This document shows positions 11,155 to 19,722 of a stretch of DNA of 63,643 nt, piece by piece (position 1 is the stretch's first letter; every line of letters begins with the position of its first letter). The DNA is from Terriglobia bacterium (lineage in GTDB: Bacteria; Acidobacteriota; Terriglobia; Bryobacterales; Bryobacteraceae): assembly GCA_021324615.1 (NCBI GenBank), contig JAJPIT010000100.1, forward strand, positions 1 through 63,643, in the 5' to 3' direction. The notes beneath the pieces were generated by a model. It searched no databases. It was not told the DNA's origin and saw nothing but the letters and a program-made list of their open reading frames with translations. Both the position numbers and the translations under genes were made by a program.

Positions 11155-13272
11155 CTACTTCGCCTTGCGTCTCCGCAGCGCTGGACGAACCACCGGCGGC
11201 GGCGCAAGGAACCTGGCCTGGCTGTCGACCGCCGGCTGCTCCGATTTGTCCCAACGGAAGGTCCCGTCCGGCTGCATGCGCCGCGCGTTGCGGTTGTCGG
11301 CCAGATAGGTGGCCAGAATATCCTCGCGCAGCCGCTTCTGGAGCTTCTTGTTTTCGACCGGAAACAGCAGCTCCACGCGGTGGTTCAGATTGCGCCCCAT
11401 CAGATCCGCGCTGCCCAGATAAACCTCCTCCCGGCCGCCGTTGGCGAACCAGTAAATCCGGCTGTGTTCGAGGAATCTTCCCACGATGCTGGTCACGCGG
11501 ATGTTTTCGCTGACCCCCTCCAGGCCCGGACGAAGGCAGCAGATGCCCCGCACCAGCAGATCGCAGCGCACCCCCGCCTGCGACGCCTGATAAAGCAGCC
11601 GGATCATCTCCGGATCCTCGAGCGCGTTCATCTTGAAGATCAGCCGCGCGTCGCGGCCGCGCCGGGCGTGCTCGATCTCGCGGCGGATCAGCGCTTCCAT
11701 CTTGCGCCGCAGATTGATGGGCGCCACCAGCAGCTTATGAAAATCGGTTTTGGCCGAATAACCGGTTACGTAGTTGAACAGATCCGTCACGTCCGCGCCG
11801 ATCTGCTCGTCGGCCGTGAAAAAACTCAGGTCGGTGTAGAGCCGGGCGGTCGCCGGGTTGTAATTTCCGGTGCCCATGTGGACGTAGCGGCGAATCGATT
11901 CGCCTTCCTTGCGCACCACCATCGCGACCTTGCAATGGACCTTCAATCCCACCAGGCCGTAGACCACGTGAACGCCCGCCGCTTCCAGCGCCTTGGCCCA
12001 CTCGATGTTGCTCTCTTCGTCAAAGCGCGCCTTCAACTCCAACAGCACCGCCACCTGCTTGCCGTTTTCGATCGCGCTCAGCAGGCTTTCCACCACCGGA
12101 GAGTTGCGGCCCACGCGATAGAGCGTAATCTTGATGGCCAGCACCTCGGGATCCTCCGCCGCCCGCCGCAAAAACTCCACCACCGGCTGAAACGAGTCGA
12201 ACGGATGATGCAGCAGCACGTCGCCGCGCCGCAGCACGGCGAAAATATCCTCCTCGCTTTTGGGGTTCAGCTCCGGCGGCGTGTAGGGTAAAAACGGCGC
12301 GTCCTTGAGATCCGGCCGCTCGAGGGAAAGCAACTGCCGGAGCCGTCCCAGATCCAGGGGACCATCCACGGGATAAACCTCGCGCGGATCCAGTTCCAGA
12401 TTCGCCACCAGCGTTTCCAGAATATGCTCGGGGAGATTGGAGCCGACCTGCAAGCGCACCACCGCCCGGAACCGGCGCTGCCACACCGCCTCCTCGATGG
12501 TTTCCAGCAGATCGTCGCTTTCCAGCTCCTGAATCTCCACCTCGGCGTCGCGCGTGACCCGGAACGGATAGGCCTCGATTACTTCCAGCCCCGGGAACAG
12601 CATCTGAAGGTTTTCCTGGATCAGTTCCTCCAGCCAGACAAACGCCGCGCGGGCGGCGCCGCCGCCCTCCACCGGCACCAACTGCGGCAAGGTATCGGGA
12701 ACCTTGACCCGCGCAAAACGCTCCACGCCGTCCTTATCGCGAACCGCGACCGCAAGATTCAGGCTCAAGTTGGAGATATGCGGAAACGGCCGGCCCGGAT
12801 CGAAAGCCAGCGGCGTCAGCACCGGAAATACGACGTCGCGAAAATACGCCTCCATCGCCGCGCGCTCGCGCGTGGTGAGCTGGGCGTAGCCGCGAATCTC
12901 GATGCCCGCCGCGGCCAGTTCCCGGTCGAGTTCGCGCCAGGTTTCGTACGCCTCGGCCACCAGGTCGCGGACCTCGGCGCGGATGCGCGCAAGCTGCTCG
13001 GCCAAAACGCCGTCGCCGGTATTGCTTGCGGCCTTCCGCCGCAGCACCGCCACGCGCACCATGAAAAATTCATCCAGATTGGAGGAAAGGATCGCGAGAA
13101 ACTTCACTCGCTCCAGCAGCGGGTTCTCCGGATCGCGCGCTTCTTCGAGCACCCGCCGTTGAAACGCCAGCAGGCTCAACTCGCGGTCGAGATAAAGCCG
13201 AGGTTCATTCAGGGTTATCGGGGAGATGGGCGAAGGTTCGGGCGCCGGAGTCGGAAGACTGGTGCTCGACAT
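11155..13272 (-). CDS. ppk1: Polyphosphate kinase 1
   Basis: Reversibly polymerises ATP gamma-phosphate into inorganic polyphosphate, usually at the membrane. The 705-aa length and domain order (N, head, C1, C2) match PPK1. The predicted catalytic histidines are H446 in [10 protein letters not shown] (equivalent to the autophosphorylated His of the E. coli enzyme), H465 in [19 protein letters not shown], and H603 in LEHSRIYWF. The N-terminus [18 protein letters not shown] is the standard PPK1 opening after a Pro/Ser-rich ~25-residue extension. It is convergent with the E1 gene (10 bp apart) and divergent from the cox operon, sharing with it a 237-bp AT-rich control region. Secure. Confidence 0.96.
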   Translation of the reverse strand: MSSTSLPTPAPEPSPISPITLNEPRLYLDRELSLLAFQRRVLEEARDPENPLLERVKFLAILSSNLDEFFMVRVAVLRRKAASNTGDGVLAEQLARIRAEVRDLVAEAYETWRELDRELAAAGIEIRGYAQLTTRERAAMEAYFRDVVFPVLTPLAFDPGRPFPHISNLSLNLAVAVRDKDGVERFARVKVPDTLPQLVPVEGGGAARAAFVWLEELIQENLQMLFPGLEVIEAYPFRVTRDAEVEIQELESDDLLETIEEAVWQRRFRAVVRLQVGSNLPEHILETLVANLELDPREVYPVDGPLDLGRLRQLLSLERPDLKDAPFLPYTPPELNPKSEEDIFAVLRRGDVLLHHPFDSFQPVVEFLRRAAEDPEVLAIKITLYRVGRNSPVVESLLSAIENGKQVAVLLELKARFDEESNIEWAKALEAAGVHVVYGLVGLKVHCKVAMVVRKEGESIRRYVHMGTGNYNPATARLYTDLSFFTADEQIGADVTDLFNYVTGYSAKTDFHKLLVAPINLRRKMEALIRREIEHARRGRDARLIFKMNALEDPEMIRLLYQASQAGVRCDLLVRGICCLRPGLEGVSENIRVTSIVGRFLEHSRIYWFANGGREEVYLGSADLMGRNLNHRVELLFPVENKKLQKRLREDILATYLADNRNARRMQPDGTFRWDKSEQPAVDSQARFLAPPPVVRPALRRRKAK

Positions 13273-13343
13273 GCCATCTCTTATTTTACCGCATCGCGGG
13301 CCGCTAAATATAAATTTTTGATAAATTTAGGGATCATCATCCG

Positions 13344-13364
13344 GAGCCGGCCCGGTTCCGGCTC
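13344..13364 (+). other. Perfect 7-bp hairpin in the ppk1/coxS control region
   Basis: GAGCCGG (13344-13350) pairs with CCGGCTC (13358-13364) around a 7-nt loop. It lies between an AT-rich patch (about 13310-13335) and the terminator at 13447. It may be an upstream part of a structured leader, or an operator. Confidence 0.4.
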
Positions 13365-13446
13365 AAAAGCGGCCGCGCCTGGGAAGGATCTCTTACCGGA
13401 GAAGCGAGGACGCCTGCTGCGGAGCACCGGCGGGTCCAGATCAGGC

Positions 13447-13467
13447 AGCGCGCCGCGGCGCTTTTTT
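13447..13467 (+). terminator. Intrinsic-terminator-like hairpin upstream of coxS
   Basis: AGCGC (13447-13451) pairs with GCGCT (13458-13462) around a GC-rich loop, followed directly by a T-run. No plus-strand gene ends upstream. It therefore either insulates the cox operon or acts as an attenuator in a leader that starts nearer ppk1. Confidence 0.6.
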
Positions 13468-13481
13468 GTGCCGCCGATTTC

Positions 13482-13490
13482 TGATATCTT
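13482..13490 (+). promoter_or_regulatory. Extended minus-10 candidate for the cox operon
   Basis: TGATATCTT reads as an extended minus-10 (TGn plus TATCTT) 19 nt before the coxS ATG, just downstream of the terminator hairpin. No good minus-35 was seen. The leader would include the GAGGACGAG ribosome-binding site. Confidence 0.35.
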
Positions 13491-13509
13491 CAAAAACGCC
13501 GAGGACGAG

Positions 13510-13974
13510 ATGAAGATCACTGTCAACATCAACGGGAAACGTTATTCGAACGATGTCGAGCCGCGACTGCTCCTCATCCACTACCTGCGGGAGGTGGTCG
13601 GACTCACCGGACCGCACATCGGCTGCGAAACCTCTTTGTGCGGCGCCTGCACCATCGAACTGAACGGCAAGGCGGTCAAGAGCTGCACCATGTTCGCCGT
13701 TCAGGCCGACGGCGCAAACATCACCACCATCGAGGGGCTGGCCGCCAACGGCAAACTCCATCCGGTGCAGGAAGCGTTCTGGAATGAACACGGCCTGCAA
13801 TGCGGCTTCTGCACGCCCGGCATGATCATGGCTTCCAAACAGATTCTCGACCGCAACCCGAACCCGACCGAGGAGGAGATCCGCCACGGCCTGGAAGGCA
13901 ACCTGTGCCGCTGCACCGGCTATCAGCACATCGTCAACGCGGTGAAGGCGGCCGCCAAGGCTGTAGGAGCATAA
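13510..13974 (+). CDS. coxS: CO dehydrogenase-type [2Fe-2S] small subunit
   Basis: Electron-transfer subunit of a molybdenum hydroxylase. The 154-aa product carries both [2Fe-2S] sites of the family: the plant-ferredoxin-type cluster ligands C39, C44, C47, C59 (CETSLCGAC...C) and the second cluster C98, C101, C133, C135 (CGFC...CRC). The reading frame is open far upstream, but the ATG at 13510 follows GAGGACGAG at good spacing and gives the normal family N-terminus [12 protein letters not shown]. It is the first gene of a tight S-L-M-G operon (2 bp to coxL). It passes electrons from the Mo site in CoxL to FAD in CoxM. Confidence 0.93.
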   Translation: MKITVNINGKRYSNDVEPRLLLIHYLREVVGLTGPHIGCETSLCGACTIELNGKAVKSCTMFAVQADGANITTIEGLAANGKLHPVQEAFWNEHGLQCGFCTPGMIMASKQILDRNPNPTEEEIRHGLEGNLCRCTGYQHIVNAVKAAAKAVGA

Positions 13975-13976
13975 CC

Positions 13977-16304
13977 ATGGCCACCACCATCACCAAAACG
14001 AAGACCCTGATCGGCAAAGCCATCCGCCGGCGCGAGGATCCGCGGCTGATCACCGGCACGGCGACCTACGTCGAAGATATCAAGATGCCCGGCATGCACT
14101 ACGCCGTGGTGGTGCGCAGCCCGCACGCCGCCGCCAGGATCCGTTCGATCGACACCAGCAAGGCCGCGTCGCGTCCGGGAGTGGTGGCGGTCTTCACCGG
14201 CCGGGATGTATCGAACGTCGGCCCGGTGCCCTGCGGGGCGTCGCTGCCCGGCCTGCGCGTGCCGCATCACACCATTCTGGCCACCGATCGCGTTTATTAC
14301 GCCGGCCATCCGGTTGCAGTGGTGGTGGCCACCGACCGCTACATCGCCGCCGACGCCGCCGACGATGTGGAGATCGATTGGGAGGTTTTGAAGGCCGTCG
14401 CCGATCCGGTGAAGGCGCTCGAACCCGGCGCGCCGGCGGTGCATCCGGAGTGGCCCGACAACAAGGCTTTCGATTTTCACCAGGAGCACGGCGACGTCGA
14501 AAAAGCCTTCGCCGAGGCGGACGTGATCGTGAAGCAGCGGATCCTGAGCCAGCGCCTCATCCCGACGCCCATGGAGACGCGCGGCGTGGTGGCCGAATGG
14601 CGGGCGGCCGACCGCGCGCTGAATCTTTACTCCTCGACGCAGATTCCGCACCTGCTGCGCAGCATGGTGGCGCAGATGCTGGGCCTCGAAGAGAACCGCC
14701 TGAGAGTGGTCGCGCCCGAGGTCGGCGGCGGCTTCGGATGCAAGCTCAACGTCTACGCCGAAGAAGCGCTGATGGGCTTCGTGGCGATGAAGATCAATAA
14801 ACCGGTGAAGTGGATCGAGACGCGGCGCGAAAATTATCTCGCCACCATTCACGGCCGCGGCCACGTCGACGACTACGAGCTTGCGGCCACCCGCGACGGC
14901 ATCATCACCGGAATTAAACTGCGGATCATTCAGGACCTCGGCGCATATCATCAGTTGCTCACGCCCGCCATCCCGACGCTCAGCGTGCTGATGATGCCGG
15001 GCCTTTATCGGACCCAGAACATCTGCGCCGATATCGTCGGCGTCTTCACCAACTGCGTTCCGACCGACGCCTACCGCGGCGCCGGCCGTCCGGAAGCGAC
15101 TCATGGAATCGAGCGCATGGTGGATATTCTCGCCGCCGAACTGAAAATGGATCCGGCCGAAATCCGCCTGAAAAATTTCGTGCAGCCCAGCGAATTTCCG
15201 TTCCCCACCGCCACCGGCCTGATCTACGACTCCGGCGATTACGCCGCTCCGCTCCGGAAAGCGCTGGACATCGTCGATTACCAGAATCTGCGCCGCGAAC
15301 AGGCCGAAGCCCGCAAGCAAGGCAGGCTGATGGGCATCGGCATGTCGACCTACGGCGAGATCTGCGCCTTCGGCCCCTCGCCGGCGACCCCGGCCGGCGG
15401 CTGGGAGAGCGCCACCGTGAAGATCGAGCCTTCCGGCAAGGTGACCGTGCTGACCGGCGCCTCGCCGCACGGCCAGGGCGAGGAGACGACCTTTGCGCAG
15501 ATCGCCGCCGACGAGCTCGGCGTCGACATCGACGACGTGCTGGTCGTGCATGGCGATACGGCGCTGGTGCAATACGGCATCGGCACCTTTGGCAGCCGCG
15601 CCACCGCGGTCGGCGGCACGGCCGTCTACTTCGCGCTGCAAGATCTCAAGGCGAAGATCAAAAAGTTCGGCGCCCTGCTGCTTAACTCCGACGACGTCAC
15701 GCTGGCCAACGGCCAATGCATCGACAATAAAACCGGCGCCTCCAAATCGGTGCAGGAGATCGCCGCCGCCTCCTACCGCGCCATGCAGCTCCCGCCTAAC
15801 ACCGAGCCGGGAATGGTTTCGACGCACTTCTGGGAGCCGCCGAACTTCACCTTTCCCTTCGGCGCGCACCTGGTGGTCACCGAGATCGACCGCGACACCG
15901 GCGCAGTGAAGGTGCTCCGCTATGTCGCCGTCGACGACTGCGGAAATATTTTGAATCCGCTGATCGTCACCGGGCAGGTGCACGGCGGCGTGGCGCAGGG
16001 CATCGGGCAGGCGCTCTACGAGCAGGCCGTCTACGACGAAAACGGCCAGTTGATCACCGGCGAATTGATGGACTACGCCGTGCCCAAAGCGCACATGATG
16101 CCCTGGATCGAATCGGATCATACCGTCACGCCGACGCCGGTCAATCCGCTGGGCGTGAAGGGAGTGGGCGAGGCCGGCACCATCGGATGCTCGCCGGCGG
16201 TGGTCAATTCGGTGGTCGATGCTCTTTCGCCGCTCGGCGTGCGGCACATCGATATGCCGATGACGCCGGAAAAAATCTGGAAACTAATCAGGAGCGCGCA
16301 ATGA
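13977..16304 (+). CDS. coxL: Form II CO dehydrogenase-type molybdopterin large subunit
   Basis: Catalytic Mo-molybdopterin subunit, 775 aa, xanthine oxidase family. The active-site loop reads AYRGAGR (365-371), the signature of form II CoxL, not AYXCSFR of bona fide CO-oxidising form I. CO as physiological substrate is therefore doubtful; an aldehyde or other carbonyl/aromatic substrate is as likely. Other features: molybdopterin-contact GGGFG (250-254) and catalytic Glu732 in GVKGVGEAG. ATG 13977 lies 2 nt after the coxS stop; longer in-frame extension overlaps coxS and is rejected. The stop overlaps the coxM start as ATGA. Family assignment strong, substrate open. Confidence 0.92.
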   Translation: MATTITKTKTLIGKAIRRREDPRLITGTATYVEDIKMPGMHYAVVVRSPHAAARIRSIDTSKAASRPGVVAVFTGRDVSNVGPVPCGASLPGLRVPHHTILATDRVYYAGHPVAVVVATDRYIAADAADDVEIDWEVLKAVADPVKALEPGAPAVHPEWPDNKAFDFHQEHGDVEKAFAEADVIVKQRILSQRLIPTPMETRGVVAEWRAADRALNLYSSTQIPHLLRSMVAQMLGLEENRLRVVAPEVGGGFGCKLNVYAEEALMGFVAMKINKPVKWIETRRENYLATIHGRGHVDDYELAATRDGIITGIKLRIIQDLGAYHQLLTPAIPTLSVLMMPGLYRTQNICADIVGVFTNCVPTDAYRGAGRPEATHGIERMVDILAAELKMDPAEIRLKNFVQPSEFPFPTATGLIYDSGDYAAPLRKALDIVDYQNLRREQAEARKQGRLMGIGMSTYGEICAFGPSPATPAGGWESATVKIEPSGKVTVLTGASPHGQGEETTFAQIAADELGVDIDDVLVVHGDTALVQYGIGTFGSRATAVGGTAVYFALQDLKAKIKKFGALLLNSDDVTLANGQCIDNKTGASKSVQEIAAASYRAMQLPPNTEPGMVSTHFWEPPNFTFPFGAHLVVTEIDRDTGAVKVLRYVAVDDCGNILNPLIVTGQVHGGVAQGIGQALYEQAVYDENGQLITGELMDYAVPKAHMMPWIESDHTVTPTPVNPLGVKGVGEAGTIGCSPAVVNSVVDALSPLGVRHIDMPMTPEKIWKLIRSAQ

Positions 16305-17155
16305 TTCCACAAACATTCGACTACACCGCGCCGTCCACGCTCGATCAGGCCCTGGGGCTGATCGCGCAGGGCGCCAAACCGCTGGCCGGCGGCATGAGCC
16401 TGATCCCGATGATGAAGCTGCGGCTCGCTTCGCCGGAGCATCTGGTGGATATCGGCCGGCTCCCGGAGCTGCGCTATATCCGCGACGACGCCGGCGTGCT
16501 CCGCCTGGGCGCCGGCTGCACCCACTACGAAGTCGAAACCTCGCCGCTGTTGCGGGGAAAATGCCCGCTGCTTTCCGAGACCGCCGCGCGCATCGGCGAC
16601 GTGCAGGTGCGCAACATGGGAACCATCGGCGGCAGCGTCGCGCACGCCGATCCGGCGGCCGATTATCCGGCGGCCCTGCTGGCGCTCGAAGCCCAGATCG
16701 TGCTGCGCGGCGCAAAATCGCAGAGAACGGTGGCGGCGTCCGGCTTTTTCCTGGACACCTTCGCCACCGCGCTTGAGCCGGGCGAGATCGTGAGCGAAAT
16801 CATCGTTCCCGTCGAGGACGCGGGCGCCGGCACAAGCTATCAGAAGATGGCGCAGCCGGCCAGCGGATTCGCTCTGGTCGGCGTCGCCGCGCGCCTGCGC
16901 CGGTCCGGCGGAACGATCGTGCTGGCGCGGCTCGGCGTCACCGGTCTTGCCCCCCACGCCTACCGCGCCGCCTCCGCGGAAAAGGCGCTGGAAGGAACCC
17001 CGGGCACGGCCGCCGACATTCAAATGGCAGCGTCAAGGATCGCCGAAGGCGTGGAGGCAAACGCCGATCTGCATGCCTCCGCCGACTACCGCCGTCACCT
17101 GGCGGCCGTCTCTGCGGCGCGCGCCATCACCGCCGCTCTGGCGAGGACGGCTTGA
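16301..17155 (+). CDS. coxM: CO dehydrogenase-type FAD-binding medium subunit
   Basis: Flavoprotein subunit, 284 aa, that takes electrons from CoxS and passes them to the respiratory chain. The FAD-binding motifs are AGGMS (29-33) and TIGGS (108-112) followed by HADPAAD. The ATG overlaps the coxL stop by 4 bp (ATGA), indicating translational coupling; a longer in-frame opening within coxL is not used. Length and motif order match CoxM/CutM proteins. Confidence 0.92.
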   Translation: MIPQTFDYTAPSTLDQALGLIAQGAKPLAGGMSLIPMMKLRLASPEHLVDIGRLPELRYIRDDAGVLRLGAGCTHYEVETSPLLRGKCPLLSETAARIGDVQVRNMGTIGGSVAHADPAADYPAALLALEAQIVLRGAKSQRTVAASGFFLDTFATALEPGEIVSEIIVPVEDAGAGTSYQKMAQPASGFALVGVAARLRRSGGTIVLARLGVTGLAPHAYRAASAEKALEGTPGTAADIQMAASRIAEGVEANADLHASADYRRHLAAVSAARAITAALARTA

Positions 17156-17580
17156 AGATTTCCGGATCGCAAAGGCTGCCGTTTCCGCCCGAACAGAGCT
17201 ACGCGTTGATGCAGGATCCGGCGGTGCTGGCGCGCGCCATCCCCGGCTGCCAATCGCTGGAGCGGACCGGCGAAAACGAGTACCGTATGAAAATGAAAAT
17301 GGCGCTGGCCGCTTTTTCCGGCGCCTTCGAAGGCCAGGTGCGGATCAGCGAGCAGCAGCCGCCCTCCAGCTTTCGCCTGGAGGTGGAAGGCTCCGGAAAA
17401 ATCGGTTTCGTCAAAGGCGGCGGCGTCTTAAAACTGGAGCCGTCGGAGGCGGAAACCATGGTCCACTACGACGGCGACGTGCAGGTCGGCGGCACCATCG
17501 CCGCCGTGGGCCAGAGGCTGATCGAAGGCGCCGCGAAGTCGATGATCCAGCGGTTTTTCGAGAAACTCGCCGCAAGCTAG
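17152..17580 (+). CDS. coxG: CoxG-like SRPBCC protein
   Basis: A 142-aa polyketide-cyclase/SRPBCC-fold protein of the carbon-monoxide dehydrogenase subunit G family, often next to molybdenum hydroxylase genes and proposed to help membrane attachment or maturation. It opens FPPEQSYALMQDPAVLARAIPGC..., the usual CoxG pattern, and continues with VHYDGDVQVGGTIAAVGQRLI. The TTG start overlaps the coxM TGA, with GAGGACGG just upstream as ribosome-binding site. It is the last gene of the operon; no coxD, coxE or coxF follows. Role within the complex is inferred from context. Confidence 0.85.
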   Translation: MKISGSQRLPFPPEQSYALMQDPAVLARAIPGCQSLERTGENEYRMKMKMALAAFSGAFEGQVRISEQQPPSSFRLEVEGSGKIGFVKGGGVLKLEPSEAETMVHYDGDVQVGGTIAAVGQRLIEGAAKSMIQRFFEKLAAS

Positions 17581-17584
17581 CCGG

Positions 17585-18028
17585 TTATCCGGAAAGCAAG
17601 GCCGGATTCAACCACAATTTCTGAAGCAACCGCCCCAGATCGATCAGGCCGGCCAGATCACTGGGCTTGGGAACATAGCAGTTGGCTTGCAGTTCATAGG
17701 CGCGGCACACGTCCTCGCGGCTGGTGGAAGCGCTCAGCACCACCACCGGAATGCGGCGCAGGGACTGCTCGGCTTTGATCTCAGCCAGCACTTCCCGCCC
17801 GCTCTTGCGCGGTAAATTCAGGTCCAGAAGAATCAACGACGGCCGCGGGCTGCCGGAATACGGTCCTTCCCGCCGCAGAAACGCCAGCGCCTGTTCCCCA
17901 TCGCGGGTGACATGAAATTTTGAAGCGATGCCGCCCTCCCTGAAGGCCTCCTTTATCAGCCGGACATCGCACGCGTTGTCGTCAACAATTAATATTTCCG
18001 CCGGAGCGGATGAAGGGTAATCACACAT
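17585..18028 (-). CDS. CheY-like response regulator (Rcp1 type)
   Basis: Single-domain receiver protein of about 147 aa. Numbering from the upstream in-frame GTG at 18031, which adds one residue, it has acidic D17-D18 (VDDN), phosphoacceptor D70 in LILLDLNLP, S100 in VVVLSAS and K122 in VPKP. The extra loop after D70 (LPRKSGREVLAEIK) resembles Rcp1-type regulators paired with phytochrome-like kinases. No output domain, so it probably acts by protein contact or as a phosphorelay carrier. It lies 71 bp downstream of the histidine kinase on the same strand, the obvious partner. ATG 18028 is preferred over the adjacent upstream GTG. Confidence 0.88.
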   Translation of the reverse strand: MCDYPSSAPAEILIVDDNACDVRLIKEAFREGGIASKFHVTRDGEQALAFLRREGPYSGSPRPSLILLDLNLPRKSGREVLAEIKAEQSLRRIPVVVLSASTSREDVCRAYELQANCYVPKPSDLAGLIDLGRLLQKLWLNPALLSG

Positions 18029-18099
18029 CACTTCTACTATCGTCGCAACAGACTCGCGGGAAAAGCCGCGCCGAGTTCAGAATTATCTGACCAAAGTCC

Positions 18100-19668
18100 T
18101 CAATCCTCCGGAATCGTGAAGTGGAAAACAGAGCCCTGGCCGGGAGCCGAATCGACCCAGATGCGCCCGCCGTGCCGTTCAATAATCTTCTGGCAAATCG
18201 CCAGGCCCACGCCCGAGCCGGGAAACTCCTCGGAGGCGTCCAGACGCTCAAAAATTCGAAAGACCCGCTCGCGATGGGCGGGATCGATTCCAATGCCGTT
18301 GTCGCGCACCGAAAACAGCCACTCGCCCGCGCGCCGCTCCGCGGAGATGTGCACACGCGGCGTTTCGTTCCGCGTGAATTTGATCGCGTTGGCGATCAAA
18401 TTCTGAAAAACCTGCGCCAAAAGCCCGGGATCGGCGACGATTTGCGGCAGATCGGAGGCGGTGATCACGGCGCGGCGCTCGGAAATGGCCGTGTTCAAAT
18501 TGGCGAGCGCGGAACCCAGCACCTCCTGCGCCGCGATGCGCCGCTTGCTGAGCGGGCGCGTTCCGGCGCGCGAAAGGCTGAGCACGTCGCGAATCAGATT
18601 CTTCATCCGCTGCGAACCTTCCACCGCGTAGCGGATGAACTCCCGCGCGTCCGGGTCCAACTGATCGGCGTAACGTCGCTGGAGCAGATCCAGATAGCCG
18701 GTGATCATGCGCAGCGGTTCCTGCATGTCGTGGGAGGCCAAAGAGGCGAACTGCTCCAGTTCGGCGTTGGCGCGCCGCAGCGTGGCCTCGCTTGCCCGCA
18801 GCTCGGCATGAGCCCTGCTGAGCTGGTCCTCGTGCCTTTTCCGCTCCGTGATGTCGTTGACCACACCCAGCGCGATCACGCCGTTCTCGCCCGGCGTATA
18901 ACTCAAGCCGACCTCGACCGGAAACTCCGTTCCGTCCTTTCGCCGCGCCGCCAGATCCATGCCGGGACCCATGTCCCGGATTCGCGGTTCCTGGAAAAAT
19001 TCCCGGCGGTGAAGCACGTGCGAGCCGCGGTAGCGCTCCGGCAGGAGAATTTCCACATCCTGGCCGATCAGCTCCTCGCGCCTGTAGCCGAACATCTCCT
19101 CGATGCGCCGGTTGACCAGCAGAATGCGGCCGTCGGCGCCAATGGCAAGGAACCCCTGCGCGGCCGCCTCGAGAAAGGATCGCATCCGCGCCTCGCTCGA
19201 CAGGCGCGCCGCTTCGGCCGCCTTCCGCAGCTTCTCCTCCGCTTCCGCGCGAGCGCGCATTTCCCCCAGCAGATGCTCGTTGGCGCGTTCGAGTTCCTCC
19301 GGAGAGGGGATGCGCAGCGCCACCGGCGCGAGCTTGACCGTCATGATCGCGGTCGCGATCGAAAGCACCGCGGTGACCGCCTTAACCAATCCCTCCAAGC
19401 CGTAGGTCCCATGCCAGACGTTCCACACCGAAATCAGCCGGCTGGTCCCACAAGACAGAATAAACGCCGCAAACATTCCCATCAGCCCGCGAAGGCGCAG
19501 AGAGGGACGCCGGTGAAGAATATAAAGCAGGGTGAACGGGATGGAGTAGTATGCCAGCGCGACAAGAGCGTCCGAGATTGCATTCAGCCAGACAATATCG
19601 GTCCGCCACATATAACAGCTCGCCTGCGGCGGGTAATCCGAAGAGAAGAACTGGCGAAAGAAGTCCAC
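18100..19668 (-). CDS. Membrane histidine kinase with ethylene-receptor-like sensor domain and PAS domain
   Basis: A 522-aa sensor kinase. N-terminus (1-130): CYMW (18-21) and three membrane helices that align with the ethylene-binding domain of plant ETR1 and cyanobacterial homologues. Conserved residues are D33, Y40, I43-P44 and C73, with the D-to-C spacing of 40 the same as ETR1 D25-C65. The position of the copper-ligand His (ETR1 H69) is R77 (CGTSRL). Then a coiled linker, a PAS domain (about 155-270, ending VNDITERK), a HisKA H-box SLASHDMQEPLR, and HATPase_c with DNGIGID and GSGVGLAI. GTG start. Likely pairs with the downstream receiver. Kinase call secure; ligand unknown. Confidence 0.9.
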   Translation of the reverse strand: MDFFRQFFSSDYPPQASCYMWRTDIVWLNAISDALVALAYYSIPFTLLYILHRRPSLRLRGLMGMFAAFILSCGTSRLISVWNVWHGTYGLEGLVKAVTAVLSIATAIMTVKLAPVALRIPSPEELERANEHLLGEMRARAEAEEKLRKAAEAARLSSEARMRSFLEAAAQGFLAIGADGRILLVNRRIEEMFGYRREELIGQDVEILLPERYRGSHVLHRREFFQEPRIRDMGPGMDLAARRKDGTEFPVEVGLSYTPGENGVIALGVVNDITERKRHEDQLSRAHAELRASEATLRRANAELEQFASLASHDMQEPLRMITGYLDLLQRRYADQLDPDAREFIRYAVEGSQRMKNLIRDVLSLSRAGTRPLSKRRIAAQEVLGSALANLNTAISERRAVITASDLPQIVADPGLLAQVFQNLIANAIKFTRNETPRVHISAERRAGEWLFSVRDNGIGIDPAHRERVFRIFERLDASEEFPGSGVGLAICQKIIERHGGRIWVDSAPGQGSVFHFTIPED

Positions 19669-19699
19669 GCGACTCCACTAATTGAGTAGCCCGCTGGAC

Positions 19700-19722
19700 A
19701 AAAAACTCTCCGCTAAAGCGGA
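19700..19722 (-). terminator. Intrinsic terminator of pccB overlapping its stop codon
   Basis: On the minus strand TCCGC and GCGGA form a stem around loop TTTA, then GAG and a run of six T. The pccB stop TAG (19713-19715) falls inside the loop/stem, so a terminating ribosome would cover the hairpin. Confidence 0.65.

Noticed and set aside
12424-13509. Long in-frame extension upstream of coxS
   Set aside because: It overlaps ppk1 on the other strand and the terminator; the ATG at 13510 has a ribosome-binding site and gives the family N-terminus.
13923-16247. A 774-codon open frame antisense to coxL
   Set aside because: It mirrors coxL codon structure in a GC-rich gene, has no recognisable domain, and coxL is a clear family member.
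13977-16304. Calling the large subunit a form I (true CO-oxidising) CoxL
   Set aside because: The active-site loop is AYRGAGR, not AYXCSFR.
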